NCBI RefSeq assembly: GCF_017352095.1
Contig: NZ_CP071463.1
Span: 806,001 to 870,000, forward strand
From: Natrinema longum
Lineage (GTDB): Archaea > Halobacteriota > Halobacteria > Halobacteriales > Natrialbaceae
Direction of reading: 5' to 3'
DNA: 64,000 nucleotides
Under the pieces are notes generated by a model that saw only the letters and a program-made list of their open reading frames with translations, made no database searches and was not told where the DNA came from. This document shows positions 36,280 to 45,675 of the stretch, piece after piece. Numbering within the stretch: the first letter of the stretch is position 1; each line of letters begins with the position of its first letter. The position numbers and the translations under genes are program-made.

Positions 36280-36996
36280 TCAGTGGACCCCGACGTACGC
36301 TTCGCGAACGTACTCGTTGCCGTGGAACTCCTCGGACGTGCCCGCCAGTTCGATCTCGCCGGTTTCGATCAGCGAGAGCCGTTCGGCGTGGCGCAACGCG
36401 AACGTCGAGTTCTGTTCGGCGAGCAGGATCGTCAGCCCCTGATCCGAGAGTCGCTCGAGCGCGTCGCTGATGTCCTGGATGATGACCGGGGCGAGCCCGA
36501 GCGTCGGTTCGTCGAGCATCAACACGTCGGGATCGCTCATGAGCGCGCGGCCGACGGCGAGCATCTGCTGTTCGCCGCCGCTCATGGTCTCGGCCTCCTG
36601 TTCGCGGCGTTCGTCGAGCCGCGGGAACAGCTCGTAGACCATGTCGAGATCGTCCTGAACCGCGCCACGATCGTCGCGGAACTGGGCACCCATCAGCAGG
36701 TTCTCGTGGACCGAGAAGAACGGGAACAGGTCCCGATCCTCGGTGCAGTAGATCAGGCCGTCCCTGACGATCTGCTGTGGGTTCACGGTCGCGAGGTCCG
36801 TTCCGTCGTAGCGGATCGCCCCCTCGTAGTCGACGAAGCCGGCGATGGCGTTGAGCATGGTCGTCTTCCCGGCCCCGTTGGGCCCGATGACGCCGTAGAT
36901 CTCGCCCTCGTCGATCGACAGCGAGACGCCTTTCAGTGCGTGTGACTTGCCGTAGTAGACGTTGAGGTCTTCGACCTCGAGTATCGGATCGGTCAT
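36280..36996 (-). CDS. livF: Branched-chain amino-acid ABC transporter ATP-binding protein, LivF type
   Basis: The 238-residue ATPase has Walker A GPNGAGKTT (about 37), signature MSGGEQQML (about 137) and Walker B VLMLDEPTLGLAP (about 155), with GVIGPNG and ILLAEQN typical of LivF. It hydrolyses ATP to drive uptake through LivH/LivM. It is the last gene of a five-gene leftward operon; its start and the LivG stop share one base. Confidence 0.93.
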   Translation of the reverse strand: MTDPILEVEDLNVYYGKSHALKGVSLSIDEGEIYGVIGPNGAGKTTMLNAIAGFVDYEGAIRYDGTDLATVNPQQIVRDGLIYCTEDRDLFPFFSVHENLLMGAQFRDDRGAVQDDLDMVYELFPRLDERREQEAETMSGGEQQMLAVGRALMSDPDVLMLDEPTLGLAPVIIQDISDALERLSDQGLTILLAEQNSTFALRHAERLSLIETGEIELAGTSEEFHGNEYVREAYVGVH

Positions 36997-37724
36997 TACA
37001 GTCCCTCCCCAGCGAGGTATGCCTCCTGGACGTGTTCGTTCTCGGCGATTTCCTCGGGCGTTCCCTCCGCGAGGAAGTCGCCGTTGTTGAGGACGACGAT
37101 TCGATCCACGAGTTCCATCAGCCCGCCCATGTTGTGGTCGACGACGATCATCGTCATCCCTTCGTCACGGAACTGCTCGATCTGATCGGCCAACTCCGTG
37201 ATTTCGGCCTGATTCATCCCCGCGAAGGGCTCGTCGAGTAGCATGAGCTCGGGTTCGGTCGCCAGCGATTTGGCGATCTCGAGCCGGCGGACGTCCGCGT
37301 GGGGCAGTTCGTCCGGCATCTCGTGAAGTTTGTCCTCGATATCGATGCGGGCGGCGTACTCGTAGATCTCCTCGTCGGTCGCGCCGCCGTAGAACGAGGT
37401 GAGCTTGTTCGGGAGCGTGAACAGCTTGATGTTGCCCGCAACCGGCATCTCCTGAATCGGGTTCGACTCCTGTGAGACCCGCGAGAGCCCCTTGTTGACG
37501 ACTTCGTGGGTCGCATCGTCGGTGATGTCGCTCCCGTCGAATCGGATCGAGCCCTCGGTGACATCGTAGCGGCCCATGATACAGTTGAAGACTGTCGACT
37601 TCCCCGAGCCGTTCGGTCCGATCAGGCCGACGATTTCGCCCTCGTCGGCTTCGAACGAGAAGTCGTCGACGGCGACCAGGCCGCCGAACTTCTTCGTGAG
37701 GCCGTCGACCTCGAGCAGGCTCAT
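36996..37724 (-). CDS. livG: Branched-chain amino-acid ABC transporter ATP-binding protein, LivG type
   Basis: The 242-residue ATPase has Walker A GPNGSGKSTVFN (about 37), a signature-like segment HADVRRLEIAKSLATEP where LivG proteins usually have GQQRRLEIA, and Walker B LMLLDEPFAGMNQ. The C-terminal EAYLAGEGL is typical of LivG. It overlaps livM by four bases. The weak ABC signature is worth noting but lies within the range seen for this subunit. Confidence 0.93.
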   Translation of the reverse strand: MSLLEVDGLTKKFGGLVAVDDFSFEADEGEIVGLIGPNGSGKSTVFNCIMGRYDVTEGSIRFDGSDITDDATHEVVNKGLSRVSQESNPIQEMPVAGNIKLFTLPNKLTSFYGGATDEEIYEYAARIDIEDKLHEMPDELPHADVRRLEIAKSLATEPELMLLDEPFAGMNQAEITELADQIEQFRDEGMTMIVVDHNMGGLMELVDRIVVLNNGDFLAEGTPEEIAENEHVQEAYLAGEGL

Positions 37725-38779
37725 CGGCGATCACCTCCGAATCGATCGAGGCCGTGCCAGAGTTTCCGGAACAGTCCGTCGCGGACGAACACGAGCACGA
37801 CCAAGACGAGTCCCCAGAAGACCGTCCATCGAATCGGGGACGGAAAGCCCGCGATCTCGGTGAGGACGTAATCCCGGAGTACGACGAGGAAGAAGGCCCC
37901 GCCGAGAGGCCCGAGGATCGAACTCATCCCGCCGAGGACGGCGATCGCGATCATTTCGATACTCCGGTCGACGACGATGAACGTCGTCGGGTCGACGCCG
38001 CCGCCGAAGTGAACCAGCAACACGCCGCCGATCCCCATCGGGATCGAACTCAGTGCGAACGAAAAGATCTTGAATTTCGTCGCATTGATCCCGGCAGCGT
38101 TGACTGCGGCTTCGTTTTCGCGGATCGACATGAGGATCAGTCCGATGTTCGAGCGAGCGATCAGCGTCAACACGATCGCGATCAGGAACATCGGGATGAT
38201 CATGTAGTAGTACCGGGCGAACGGATCGTACGTGAAGACCTCCACCGACTGGATTCCCGTTTCTCCGCCGGTGTATTGGCTGAAGGAGGGGATCAATCGA
38301 TAGAAGATCAACACGGACACGAACGTAATCAACGAGAAGTACGGTCCCGTCAGCCGAAGCGACGGCAGGGCGACGAGCAGCCCGACCACGAGTGCGGCGA
38401 GGATCGACACCGGAATCGTGATCATCATCGACAGCTCCGGGTTCACGTTGTGAATGAGCATCGCGGTCGTGTATCCCGCGGCACCCGAGAGGACGGAGTG
38501 ACCGAAGCTGATGTAGCCGGTGTAGCCGCTCTGGATGTCCCAGCTCATCGCGAAGATCGCCCAGATCGCTGCGACGGTCATCGCTCTGACGAGCCCGAAA
38601 TTCCCCCAGAACGGTGCCGTCAACAGCGCGGCGGCCGTTCCGAAGATCAACACGAACTGGAGCCCGTTCATTTCACCGAAGTAGTCACCGAACAACCGGT
38701 TGTAGACGTCCGCAAGCGGCTGTAGCGACTGATCGATACGGCCGGTTGCAGTGCTCAACCGATCCGTCGCGCTACTCAT
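37721..38779 (-). CDS. livM: Branched-chain amino-acid ABC transporter permease, LivM type
   Basis: The 352-residue membrane protein has a long soluble N-terminus, then about ten membrane segments. Hallmarks are SWDIQSGYTGYISFGHSVL (about 87-105), the EAA-like ATPase contact AVNAAGINATKFKI (about 227-240), and GGMSSILGPLGGAFFLV. The protein overlaps livG by four bases and livH by eight. It forms half of the channel. Confidence 0.93.
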   Translation of the reverse strand: MSSATDRLSTATGRIDQSLQPLADVYNRLFGDYFGEMNGLQFVLIFGTAAALLTAPFWGNFGLVRAMTVAAIWAIFAMSWDIQSGYTGYISFGHSVLSGAAGYTTAMLIHNVNPELSMMITIPVSILAALVVGLLVALPSLRLTGPYFSLITFVSVLIFYRLIPSFSQYTGGETGIQSVEVFTYDPFARYYYMIIPMFLIAIVLTLIARSNIGLILMSIRENEAAVNAAGINATKFKIFSFALSSIPMGIGGVLLVHFGGGVDPTTFIVVDRSIEMIAIAVLGGMSSILGPLGGAFFLVVLRDYVLTEIAGFPSPIRWTVFWGLVLVVLVFVRDGLFRKLWHGLDRFGGDRR

Positions 38780-39656
38780 GGACGAGCTCCCTCCCGAAGA
38801 GGCCGTTCGGTCTCATCAGTAAGATCGCGACGAGGACGACTAACGACAGGACCCCCTGGAAGCTCGGGCCGAGGATCTCGACCGACGCCGTCTCGAGGTA
38901 GCCGATCAGGTACGCCGCGATGACGGACCCCTTGATGCTGCCGATGCCGCCGATTACGACGATGATGAACGCGAGTGCGAGCGGACTGAGCCACATCTCG
39001 GGCGACGTCGACTGCAGCGTTCCGATGAACACCCCAGCGATCCCGGCGAACGCGCCGGCGATCAGCCAGGTCCGAGACTTGACTTTCTGGAGATTGACAC
39101 CCGTGAGCTCCGCACCGCGCGTGCTCATCGAGGTCGCGAGGATCGACCGTCCCTCGTCGGTTTTGGTCACGTAATACCACAGCGCCCCGATCGCGACCCA
39201 GGAGACGCCAAACGCCAACAGCTGGACGTACCGGAGCCGTGTTCCGACGGCCTCGAGATAGATCGTCCCCGACACCACCGGAATGAGCTGTGACGGCGCG
39301 CTGCCGAACTGGATGATGATCAGTTCGGTCAACAGGAGCGCCACGACGACCGTCGCGAGGAACGTGATCACGATGTTGTCTTCGATGTATTTGACCAGTC
39401 CCGCGTACAGCGCGTACGATGCGGCGGCTGTGACGACGACCGCGAGGAGGAACCCCACGATCGGTGGCAGTGAAAGCGCGCCAGCGGTCGACGTGAACGC
39501 GAGATACGTGAAGGCACCGAGCATGATCAGTGCGCCGTGTGCGAGATTCAGGACGCCGCCGACGCCGAAGATCATGGTGAACCCGATCGCGATCAGTGCG
39601 TAGACGGCACTGATCATCGCCCCTAACACCAGTATGGAGAGTAGTTGTCCTATCAT
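38772..39656 (-). CDS. livH: Branched-chain amino-acid ABC transporter permease, LivH type
   Basis: The 294-residue membrane protein starts MIGQLLSILVLGAMISAVYA and has about eight helices, with the LivH markers GVLNLAHGALIMLGAF (about 30-45), RGAELTGVNLQKVKS (about 185-199, the ATPase-contact loop) and GGIGSIKGSVIAAYLIG. It follows the binding-protein gene by 15 bases. Confidence 0.93.
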   Translation of the reverse strand: MIGQLLSILVLGAMISAVYALIAIGFTMIFGVGGVLNLAHGALIMLGAFTYLAFTSTAGALSLPPIVGFLLAVVVTAAASYALYAGLVKYIEDNIVITFLATVVVALLLTELIIIQFGSAPSQLIPVVSGTIYLEAVGTRLRYVQLLAFGVSWVAIGALWYYVTKTDEGRSILATSMSTRGAELTGVNLQKVKSRTWLIAGAFAGIAGVFIGTLQSTSPEMWLSPLALAFIIVVIGGIGSIKGSVIAAYLIGYLETASVEILGPSFQGVLSLVVLVAILLMRPNGLFGRELVHE

Positions 39657-39671
39657 TCGTTCGAGGCCCGC

Positions 39672-41024
39672 TTAGATCCACTCGGGGACGACGTGTTCTG
39701 AAGTCGCGTCCGGCTCGGGGTAGACACACTCGACGACGCCACCGTCCCCGTCTTCTTGCCACTGCGTCACCGGGAAATTCGAAATGATGTCGTCGTCGTT
39801 TCTGGTCTCCCTCACATCGTTCGGGTAGTCCGCGTCCTCGCCGTAGAGCGAGATTTCCCCCGCAGCGCCGGTGAACTCGAGGTCGAGCATGGACTCGACG
39901 ATGCCGTCGAGATCGCTCTCGTAATCGGCAGTGCCGGCGTCTTCGGCCGCCTGCGCGTAGAACAGGATCCCGTCGTACGAGTTGAACCCCATGTACATCG
40001 GTTTGCTCGGTGGGTCTCCGCCACCGAATTCCTCTTCGTAGGCATCGACGAAGGGCTTCGTCCGGTCGGTCAGTTCCGCGACGCCACCCGCACCGGACTG
40101 GGACGTCGTCTCGTACAGACAGGCACCTTCGGTCGCGCCCCAGAACTCGGGGGACATTCCCGGCACACTGATCCCCTCGAGCGCGAACGGATACTCGTTC
40201 TGCGCCCAGGTGCTGGTAAAGGCCGCCGCGCCCCCGTGTGCGATAAACCGCATGACGACGTCGGCGTCCGCTTCGTCGGCGGCGTCGAGGAACGGGTTGA
40301 AGTTGGACGTCTCGACCGACATTCTGTCCTGGTGAACGACGGAAAGATCGTCGTTCGACTCGATTTCGTCCGGGAGAATGTCCCGGAAGGAGCCGGTCCA
40401 GGCGGCGTCGTCGGCCAGGATCGAGAAATTCTCGAAGCCGTGTTGCTCGTTGAGGTAGCTCGCGTACCCCCCCATCCCCTCCGCCTGCAGATCCGAGTTG
40501 ATCGGTCCGGTTCGGACGATGTTCTTGTAGGTTTCGTAATCCTCGCCGTGATTGTCCGTGATCGTCGCCGGGTCCGCGGAGCCGGTGATGACGAACGGCA
40601 CGTCCATCTCCGCGACGAAGTCGATGATCCCCTGGGTCACCTCGCTGACGAAGGTGCCGACGAGCAGGTCGACCTGTTCGGACTGGACCAGATCTTCGGT
40701 CACCCGTTCGCCCTCCGACGGTGCGCCGCCGGTGTCTCGCGAGAGGAGTTCGACGTCCCGATCGAGAATACCGCCGTTGTCGTTCAGTTCGGAGACCGCG
40801 AGCTCCGCACTCCGTTCGGCCCCACGCCCCATCTGGAGCTCCGTCGGGCCGAGGTGACCGATTTTGAACGTTCCGTCGCCACCGCCACCGCCGACGCCAC
40901 CCATACAACCGGCGAGCGTCGTCGTCAACGCACCCGCACTCGCAGCACCGAGAAATGCTCGTCGTCCCACAACCCCGTTTCCAGATCTACTCGTTTCGAG
41001 AGTATCGTTATTTTCGTTAGCCAT
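39672..41024 (-). CDS. Branched-chain amino-acid type substrate-binding lipoprotein
   Basis: The 450-residue protein has a Tat lipoprotein signal (VGRRAFLGAASAGALTTTLAGC, Cys at about residue 41) and a Gly-rich linker before the two-lobed Peripla_BP_6 fold (FKIGHLGPTELQMG at about 55, DRDVELLSRDTGGAPSEG, NIVRTGPINSDL). It captures the ligand outside the membrane; ligand could be an amino acid, amide or urea and cannot be fixed. It is the first gene of the livHMGF-like operon, and a TATA-like patch lies about 30 bases before the start. Confidence 0.9.
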   Translation of the reverse strand: MANENNDTLETSRSGNGVVGRRAFLGAASAGALTTTLAGCMGGVGGGGGDGTFKIGHLGPTELQMGRGAERSAELAVSELNDNGGILDRDVELLSRDTGGAPSEGERVTEDLVQSEQVDLLVGTFVSEVTQGIIDFVAEMDVPFVITGSADPATITDNHGEDYETYKNIVRTGPINSDLQAEGMGGYASYLNEQHGFENFSILADDAAWTGSFRDILPDEIESNDDLSVVHQDRMSVETSNFNPFLDAADEADADVVMRFIAHGGAAAFTSTWAQNEYPFALEGISVPGMSPEFWGATEGACLYETTSQSGAGGVAELTDRTKPFVDAYEEEFGGGDPPSKPMYMGFNSYDGILFYAQAAEDAGTADYESDLDGIVESMLDLEFTGAAGEISLYGEDADYPNDVRETRNDDDIISNFPVTQWQEDGDGGVVECVYPEPDATSEHVVPEWI

Positions 41025-41167
41025 TGTAAGTCAGTGAGTTACCGATTCTCATCCCTCTCTTTCGATTCCCACTTAATAAAGATGAGGGAAGTTAGCAAGG
41101 CTCCTGTGAATAATACACGCATGAAAAGTTTTGACGTACCGTCGATCGATTCGAGGCCGAGCACCCC

Positions 41168-42148
41168 CTAGAAGAGGTCCGTGACTGCCAGCGAACCGTC
41201 TTGAAGCCGATATCGGCCGTTTTCGTACGCGACGATCCCTTCGTGGCGGAGATGATCGAGATGAGCGAACGCCTCTCCGGGGCCGTGGATGATGTGAATT
41301 CCCTCGAGGGCACCGAACAACCGTTCGCTGATCGTCCAGGCGTCGGCCGGTCCGTGCTCCCCGAGCAACTCGAGGATCGTTTCCGCTCGCTCCCGGTGGT
41401 GCTCGAGGATCGTTTCGGCCCGATCGGTCGGTTCGTCGATGGGATCGCGATGGCCGGGCCAGACGCGATCGTACTCGCGATCGACGAACCGTTCTAACGT
41501 GGCGACGTACTTCTCGAGGGGGCGCTGGACCCGCACGTCCGCACCGCCGACGTTGGGCGTGTACACCGGCAGGACGGCGTCGCCGACGAACGCTTCGTCG
41601 CCGGACTCGGTTTCGAAACAGCACAGCCCCGCCGCGTGGCCCGGTGCGTGGACCGTCTCGAGGGATCGACCACCGACCTCGAGCACGTCTCCGTCCGCGA
41701 TCGGCGTCGGTTCGGCCGGCTGTCCTTCGATGTCGGCCGACTCGAAGAAACCGAGGAGTTCCTCCCGTGCAGCCGCGGGAACGCCCCACTGCTCGAGGAG
41801 TTGGCGGCGGCGATCCTCGACGGCAGCGACCGCGTCCGGATCCTGGGCGACCAGTGGCGCGTCGGCCTCGTGAACGTAGACCGTCGCGTCGCTTTCGGCC
41901 TGGATCTCGCCGGCGAGTCCGGCGTGGTCGACGTGGAAGTGTGTGAGGACGATGTCGTCGACGTCGGCGAACTCGTAACCGCGCTCGGCGAGGCCCTCGC
42001 GGAGATCCTGGCGGACTGGATCGATAGCAACGCCGGTATCGACGAGCGCGAGTTCGTCGTCGGTGTCGTCAGCGAGAACGTACGCGTTGTTTCGGCCCTC
42101 GAATTCGTCGTTGCCAAGCGAAATACGGTCCATGTCGGCTACCGACAT
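41168..42148 (-). CDS. Metallo-beta-lactamase-fold hydrolase with C-terminal winged helix
   Basis: The 326-residue protein has metal-binding motif LTHFHVDHAG (about residues 65-74), HAPGHAAGLC near 154 and VWPGHRDP near 226, as in glyoxalase-II-like enzymes. After it a short domain (ETILEHHRERAETILELLGEHGPADAW, HIIHGPGEAFAHLDHL) resembles the winged-helix C-terminus of LACTB2-type hydrolases. It probably hydrolyses thioesters or nucleic acids; substrate unknown. It stands between the liv operon and gatB. Confidence 0.85.
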   Translation of the reverse strand: MSVADMDRISLGNDEFEGRNNAYVLADDTDDELALVDTGVAIDPVRQDLREGLAERGYEFADVDDIVLTHFHVDHAGLAGEIQAESDATVYVHEADAPLVAQDPDAVAAVEDRRRQLLEQWGVPAAAREELLGFFESADIEGQPAEPTPIADGDVLEVGGRSLETVHAPGHAAGLCCFETESGDEAFVGDAVLPVYTPNVGGADVRVQRPLEKYVATLERFVDREYDRVWPGHRDPIDEPTDRAETILEHHRERAETILELLGEHGPADAWTISERLFGALEGIHIIHGPGEAFAHLDHLRHEGIVAYENGRYRLQDGSLAVTDLF

Positions 42149-42550
42149 GCTACCCGCTAATAATTGACGCGATAGCGGTCGGGACCGCTGTCGGTGATGG
42201 GCTGACGGTGGACGAGCAACTCGTTCACCCGTGGAAATCGCTCAGTACAGTAGACATCGCTCAGTACAGGGTTGACGTATCGCGCCGAGCAAGGAAACCA
42301 GTACCCAGTGGCACGCGCTGTGACGGGGTCGGCCATCGGCGGACCGTGGCCGGAAGTTCTACGAGCTCGCCGACTGGCCACATCGTCGTTCGGCAGCGAC
42401 ACCGAGCACTATAACCTGCCATCTTCTCGCTCCACGATCGGACAGCAACCGCTACAAGATTCGATACGAGTGCCAACGCACGTCCCGTAGCTTTCGACCA
42501 GCGACGAACGGCTGTCCCTCAGCTCACTCGAGACAACCAGCGAGCGCCGT
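42149..42550. other. Intergenic region without a supported gene
   Basis: About 400 bases separate the hydrolase start from the gatB stop. Short open frames on both strands overlap each other and have no recognisable domain. A 14-bp direct repeat (ATCGCTCAGTACAG at 42237-42250 and 42256-42269) is the only structure seen. Confidence 0.5.
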
Positions 42551-44047
42551 TTACCCCTCGAGTTCGGCCCGCAGAAGTTGATTTACGTCACCCGGGTCCG
42601 CACTGCCGCCGGTCTTTTGCATGACCTGCCCGACGAGGAAGTTGATCGCGCCGTCGTCGCCGCTCTCGTAGTCGTCGACGGCGTCGGGGTTCTCGTCGAT
42701 GGCTTCGACGACGGCCTGCTGGACTTCGTCCTCGCCGGTCTTGCCCAACCCCTCCTCGGCGACGACCTCGTCGGGGGTCCGGCCGTCGTCGAGCATCGAG
42801 CGCAGGACCGTCTCGCGGGCGTTTTTGGCCGTGATCTCGTCGTCGGCGACGAGTTCGACGAGCCGCTTGATCTCCTCGAGTCGCCCCTCGATCCCGGTAA
42901 TTTCGATGTCGCGGTAGTTGAGTTCGCCCAGCAGGTTGTCGGCGACCCAGGTGGCGGCGAGGTCGGGGTCGAACTCGCCGGCGACGTCCTCGTAGAAGTC
43001 CGCGACCTGTTTCGTCGAGGTGAGCTTCGAAGCGGCCTCCTCGCTGAGACCGTACTCCTCCTGGAACCGCTCGCGACGGGCGGCGGGAAGCTCCGGAATC
43101 TCGATCTCGTCTTTCCAGTTCGAGACCCGTAGCGGCGGCAGGTCGGCCTCCTCGAAGTACCGGTAGTCCTTCTCCTCTTCTTTCGAGCGCATCGAGACCG
43201 TGATTCCCCGACTCTCGTCCCAGTGACGGGTCTCCTGTTCCACCGCGCGCCCGCGTTGAATCGCGTTCTTCTGGCGGGTTTCCTCGTAGGCCAGGGCCTT
43301 CTGTGCGCCCTTGTGGCTCGAGATGTTCTTGACCTCCGTACGGTTCGCGGCCTCGAGGGCGTCCATCCCGATCTCGTCGGTATCGTCGCCGTCGATCTCC
43401 TCGGTGGGGATGATCGAGAGGTTGGCGTCGATCCGCAGGCTGCCGTCGCGTTCGGCGTCGAAGACGCCCAGATACTCGAGGACTTCCTCGAGTTCGGCGA
43501 GGAACGCTCGGACCTCGCCGGGGCTGCGGAAGTCCGGCGCGGTGACGATCTCCATCAGCGGCGTTCCCGCACGATCGTAGTCGACGAGGGTGTACTCCGC
43601 CGAATCGATGCCGCCACCGCCGCCGACGTGCTGGAGGCTGCCCGGATCTTCCTCCAGGTGGGCGCGCTCGATTTCGATCGTGCGGCGCTGGCCCTCGACG
43701 GCGACCTCGAGTGAGCCCTCCTGGCAGATCGGCTCGTCGTACTGGGTGATCTGGAAGTTCTTGGGCAGGTCGGGGTAGTAGTAGTTCTTCCGGTGGAAGC
43801 GAGTCTCCTCGGGGATGTCGGCGTCGATCGCCTTCCCGATCTTGACGGCGGCCTCGACGGCGGCCTCGTTGAGCACCGGCAGCGCGCCCGGCAGGCCGAG
43901 ACAGACGGGACAGACGTTGTCGTTTGGCTCGTCGCTGGGCTCGGTCGAACAGCCACAGAAGATCTTCGTGTCGGTCTCCAGCTGGACGTGGACCTCGAGG
44001 CCGATGACGGTCACGAGGTCGCCCTGCTGGACGGTCTGGGCAGTCAT
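42551..44047 (-). CDS. gatB: Aspartyl/glutamyl-tRNA amidotransferase subunit B
   Basis: The 498-residue protein starts MTAQTVQQGDLVTVIGLEVHVQL and has the GatB signature FCGCSTEPSDEPNDNVCPVC-type zinc site, LPKNFQITQYDEPIC, and VDYDRAGTPLMEIVTAP. With GatA and GatC it converts Glu-tRNA(Gln) or Asp-tRNA(Asn) to the amide form. The C-terminal helical/YqeY-like domain (ETVLRSMLDDGRTPDEVV, NFLVGQVMQKTGG) is intact. gatA/gatC are not adjacent, as is common in haloarchaea. Confidence 0.97.
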   Translation of the reverse strand: MTAQTVQQGDLVTVIGLEVHVQLETDTKIFCGCSTEPSDEPNDNVCPVCLGLPGALPVLNEAAVEAAVKIGKAIDADIPEETRFHRKNYYYPDLPKNFQITQYDEPICQEGSLEVAVEGQRRTIEIERAHLEEDPGSLQHVGGGGGIDSAEYTLVDYDRAGTPLMEIVTAPDFRSPGEVRAFLAELEEVLEYLGVFDAERDGSLRIDANLSIIPTEEIDGDDTDEIGMDALEAANRTEVKNISSHKGAQKALAYEETRQKNAIQRGRAVEQETRHWDESRGITVSMRSKEEEKDYRYFEEADLPPLRVSNWKDEIEIPELPAARRERFQEEYGLSEEAASKLTSTKQVADFYEDVAGEFDPDLAATWVADNLLGELNYRDIEITGIEGRLEEIKRLVELVADDEITAKNARETVLRSMLDDGRTPDEVVAEEGLGKTGEDEVQQAVVEAIDENPDAVDDYESGDDGAINFLVGQVMQKTGGSADPGDVNQLLRAELEG

Positions 44048-44152
44048 TGGAGACCGATTCGGCCCCACGGGGGTAAAACGTAACGGGACGGGCTCGCTGT
44101 CGTCGCCGCTGCAGGCACTACGTTTTTCCAGCGACCCGCTCCACCTCCAGCC

Positions 44153-44359
44153 ATGGCCAGCGAACGACCGTCCGCCGAAGAACTGCGACGGGGAATGACC
44201 GTCAAAATCGTTCAGGACGACGCTGATCCCCACTCCGAGGATACGGAGCCGATCATCGGTGAGGTCGGGACGATCTACGGCGACGAGCCCGAGGGTCCGC
44301 ACGTGAAACTGAAAAGCGGCGTCGTCGGCCACGTCCAGTCGGTCGCCCACGACGAGTAG
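44153..44359 (+). CDS. DUF2196 (YwbE-like) small protein
   Basis: The 68-residue protein contains ELRRGMTVKIVQDDADPHS and EGPHVKLKSGVVGHVQSV, matching the DUF2196/YwbE pattern (RxGxxVxIV... HPHGIKVxLxxGxxGxVQ). Function is unknown; it resembles a small KOW/SH3-like fold. It is divergent from gatB, with starts 105 bases apart. Confidence 0.78.
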   Translation: MASERPSAEELRRGMTVKIVQDDADPHSEDTEPIIGEVGTIYGDEPEGPHVKLKSGVVGHVQSVAHDE

Positions 44360-44503
44360 TCCCCGATCGCCGAGGGCCGAAGACGCGGCGACCGCGGTGC
44401 TGTCGCTGGAGGTTTCCGGCCGGTCTCGATGCGAACTGGCGACAACCCCGGTGACGTGAGTAGCCGAGAATCTCGCCGTCGGGCGCAGGGATCGCTTTCG
44501 GGA

Positions 44504-45007
44504 TCAGTGTTTGGAGGCTTCGATCTCCGCGTAGTACTCTTCTTTCGACCAGTCACCGTCGAGATACGCAGTGGCCCACTCGGGTTCGAGAAAGACCATG
44601 AAATCCGGAATTTCGTTGTCGTCGAGTAGGGTCGGCATCGCTCGACGGTCGAACCCCTGGTCGACGATATCGGCGTAGGCGTCTCCGAGAATCGGGATGT
44701 CACCGTCCATGTCCGCGCTGTCGGTGTACTGCGGGACGAACATATCGTGCAACTGCCATTTGAGTACCGAGAGGTCGTCGTCGATCGCTTCGACCATCTC
44801 CGCCGCGAGCGCGCTCGTTTCTGCACTGACGTCAGTTCCGACATCCCCCCGCTGATCGTCGTCGCCGGCCTCCTCTTCCGCGTTCTCATCACTCTCGTCC
44901 GTTCCACCGAGGCAGCCGGCGACCGTTCCGATGCCGACGGTAGCCCCTATCGTCAACACTGATCGTCTCGGGACGCTCTCGATCGTCTCGGATATATTCC
45001 GTTTCAT
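44504..45007 (-). CDS. Secreted Tat lipoprotein of unknown function
   Basis: The 167-residue protein has a Tat lipoprotein signal (PRRSVLTIGATVGIGTVAGC, Cys near residue 32), an acidic linker, and a helical domain (SALAAEMVEAIDDDLSVLKWQL, FVPQYTDSADMDGDIPIL). No family is recognised. Its ATG overlaps the stop of the broken DUF3179 gene (ATGA), and its frame stays open upstream into that gene's 3' part, which is a sign of a past deletion that joined the two. Confidence 0.7.
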   Translation of the reverse strand: MKRNISETIESVPRRSVLTIGATVGIGTVAGCLGGTDESDENAEEEAGDDDQRGDVGTDVSAETSALAAEMVEAIDDDLSVLKWQLHDMFVPQYTDSADMDGDIPILGDAYADIVDQGFDRRAMPTLLDDNEIPDFMVFLEPEWATAYLDGDWSKEEYYAEIEASKH

Positions 45008-45675
45008 AGTATTTCCCCGTTCGCTCGGTTCTTCCGAGGAGACGAGCACCGGCCCGTAATTACGGATGGAGCCGGCCTCCTCCGTGAGAACGACCGTCCC
45101 CGGGTACTGCTCGTGCCATCGCTCCCACGCCGTCCGGGCGACCTGGAACTCCTCGAGGGACTCCCCTTCGCCCGGGCCGCGGATACTCCGTGCGAGCATC
45201 TGCGGATACTCCGCGCGAGCATCTGGGGCCACCACGTCTCCGTTCCGCGATCGTGCATGACGAGGGTGCTGTTGATCAGTCGGTCGGAGACGCCGAACTC
45301 GCTCTCACCGCGAGAGAAGTCCTGTGCGGTCCCAGTTAGCGGGCAGTACGTCACCGCGACCGGTTCGCCGCCGAAGACGGGATCCCCGCCGGCCAGATTT
45401 GCGGGCGGGTCGTCGGCCGAGGTGAACTGCGGATCGTCGATCGACAGGATGTCGTCCGGTCCCGAGCCGCCGGACAGGCTCTCCGCCTCGAGTTCGTCGG
45501 TCGTGTACTCCTCGGGAAGCGATCGGTCGGCGATCGGCGGGCCCTCCGTCGGTGTTGCACCGCGATCGGACGCGCCGGAGCCATCCAGACAGCCTGCAAG
45601 AGCCGCGAGAGCGAGGCCACTGGCCGAGGTGATGACGCGTCGTCTCGAAAGAGCGTCGGGTCTGCCGTCGTGCAT
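45004..45675 (-). pseudogene. DUF3179 lipoprotein gene, frameshifted and truncated
   Basis: The first about 160 residues are a Tat lipoprotein (LSRRRVITSASGLALAALAGC) with the DUF3179 core (AVTYCPLTGTAQDF, NSTLVMHDRGTETWWPQMLARS). Right after this a 23-bp tandem duplication (45179-45224) shifts the frame, and the rest becomes Arg/Ser-rich nonsense. In the other frame the true continuation is readable (EEFQVARTAWERWHEQYPGT, SIRNYG), but it then runs straight into the next gene; the normal DUF3179 C-terminal half (with a further about 100 residues) is missing. So the gene has both a frameshift and a 3' deletion. Confidence 0.75.
45179..45224. repeat. 23-bp tandem duplication within the DUF3179 gene
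   Basis: GCGGATACTCCGTGCGAGCA plus TCT (45179-45201) is followed directly by GCGGATACTCCGCGCGAGCA plus TCT (45202-45224), one mismatch in 23. Since 23 is not a multiple of three, it shifts the reading frame of the DUF3179 gene. Confidence 0.9.

Noticed and set aside
38776-40908. Minus-strand open frame of 710 codons across the livH and binding-protein genes
   Set aside because: It is in a different frame from two clearly recognised proteins on the same strand and is Arg/Gly-rich with no domain.
42157-42414. Short open frames on both strands in the gap before gatB
   Set aside because: They overlap each other, have no domain or ribosome-binding site, and look like chance open frames.
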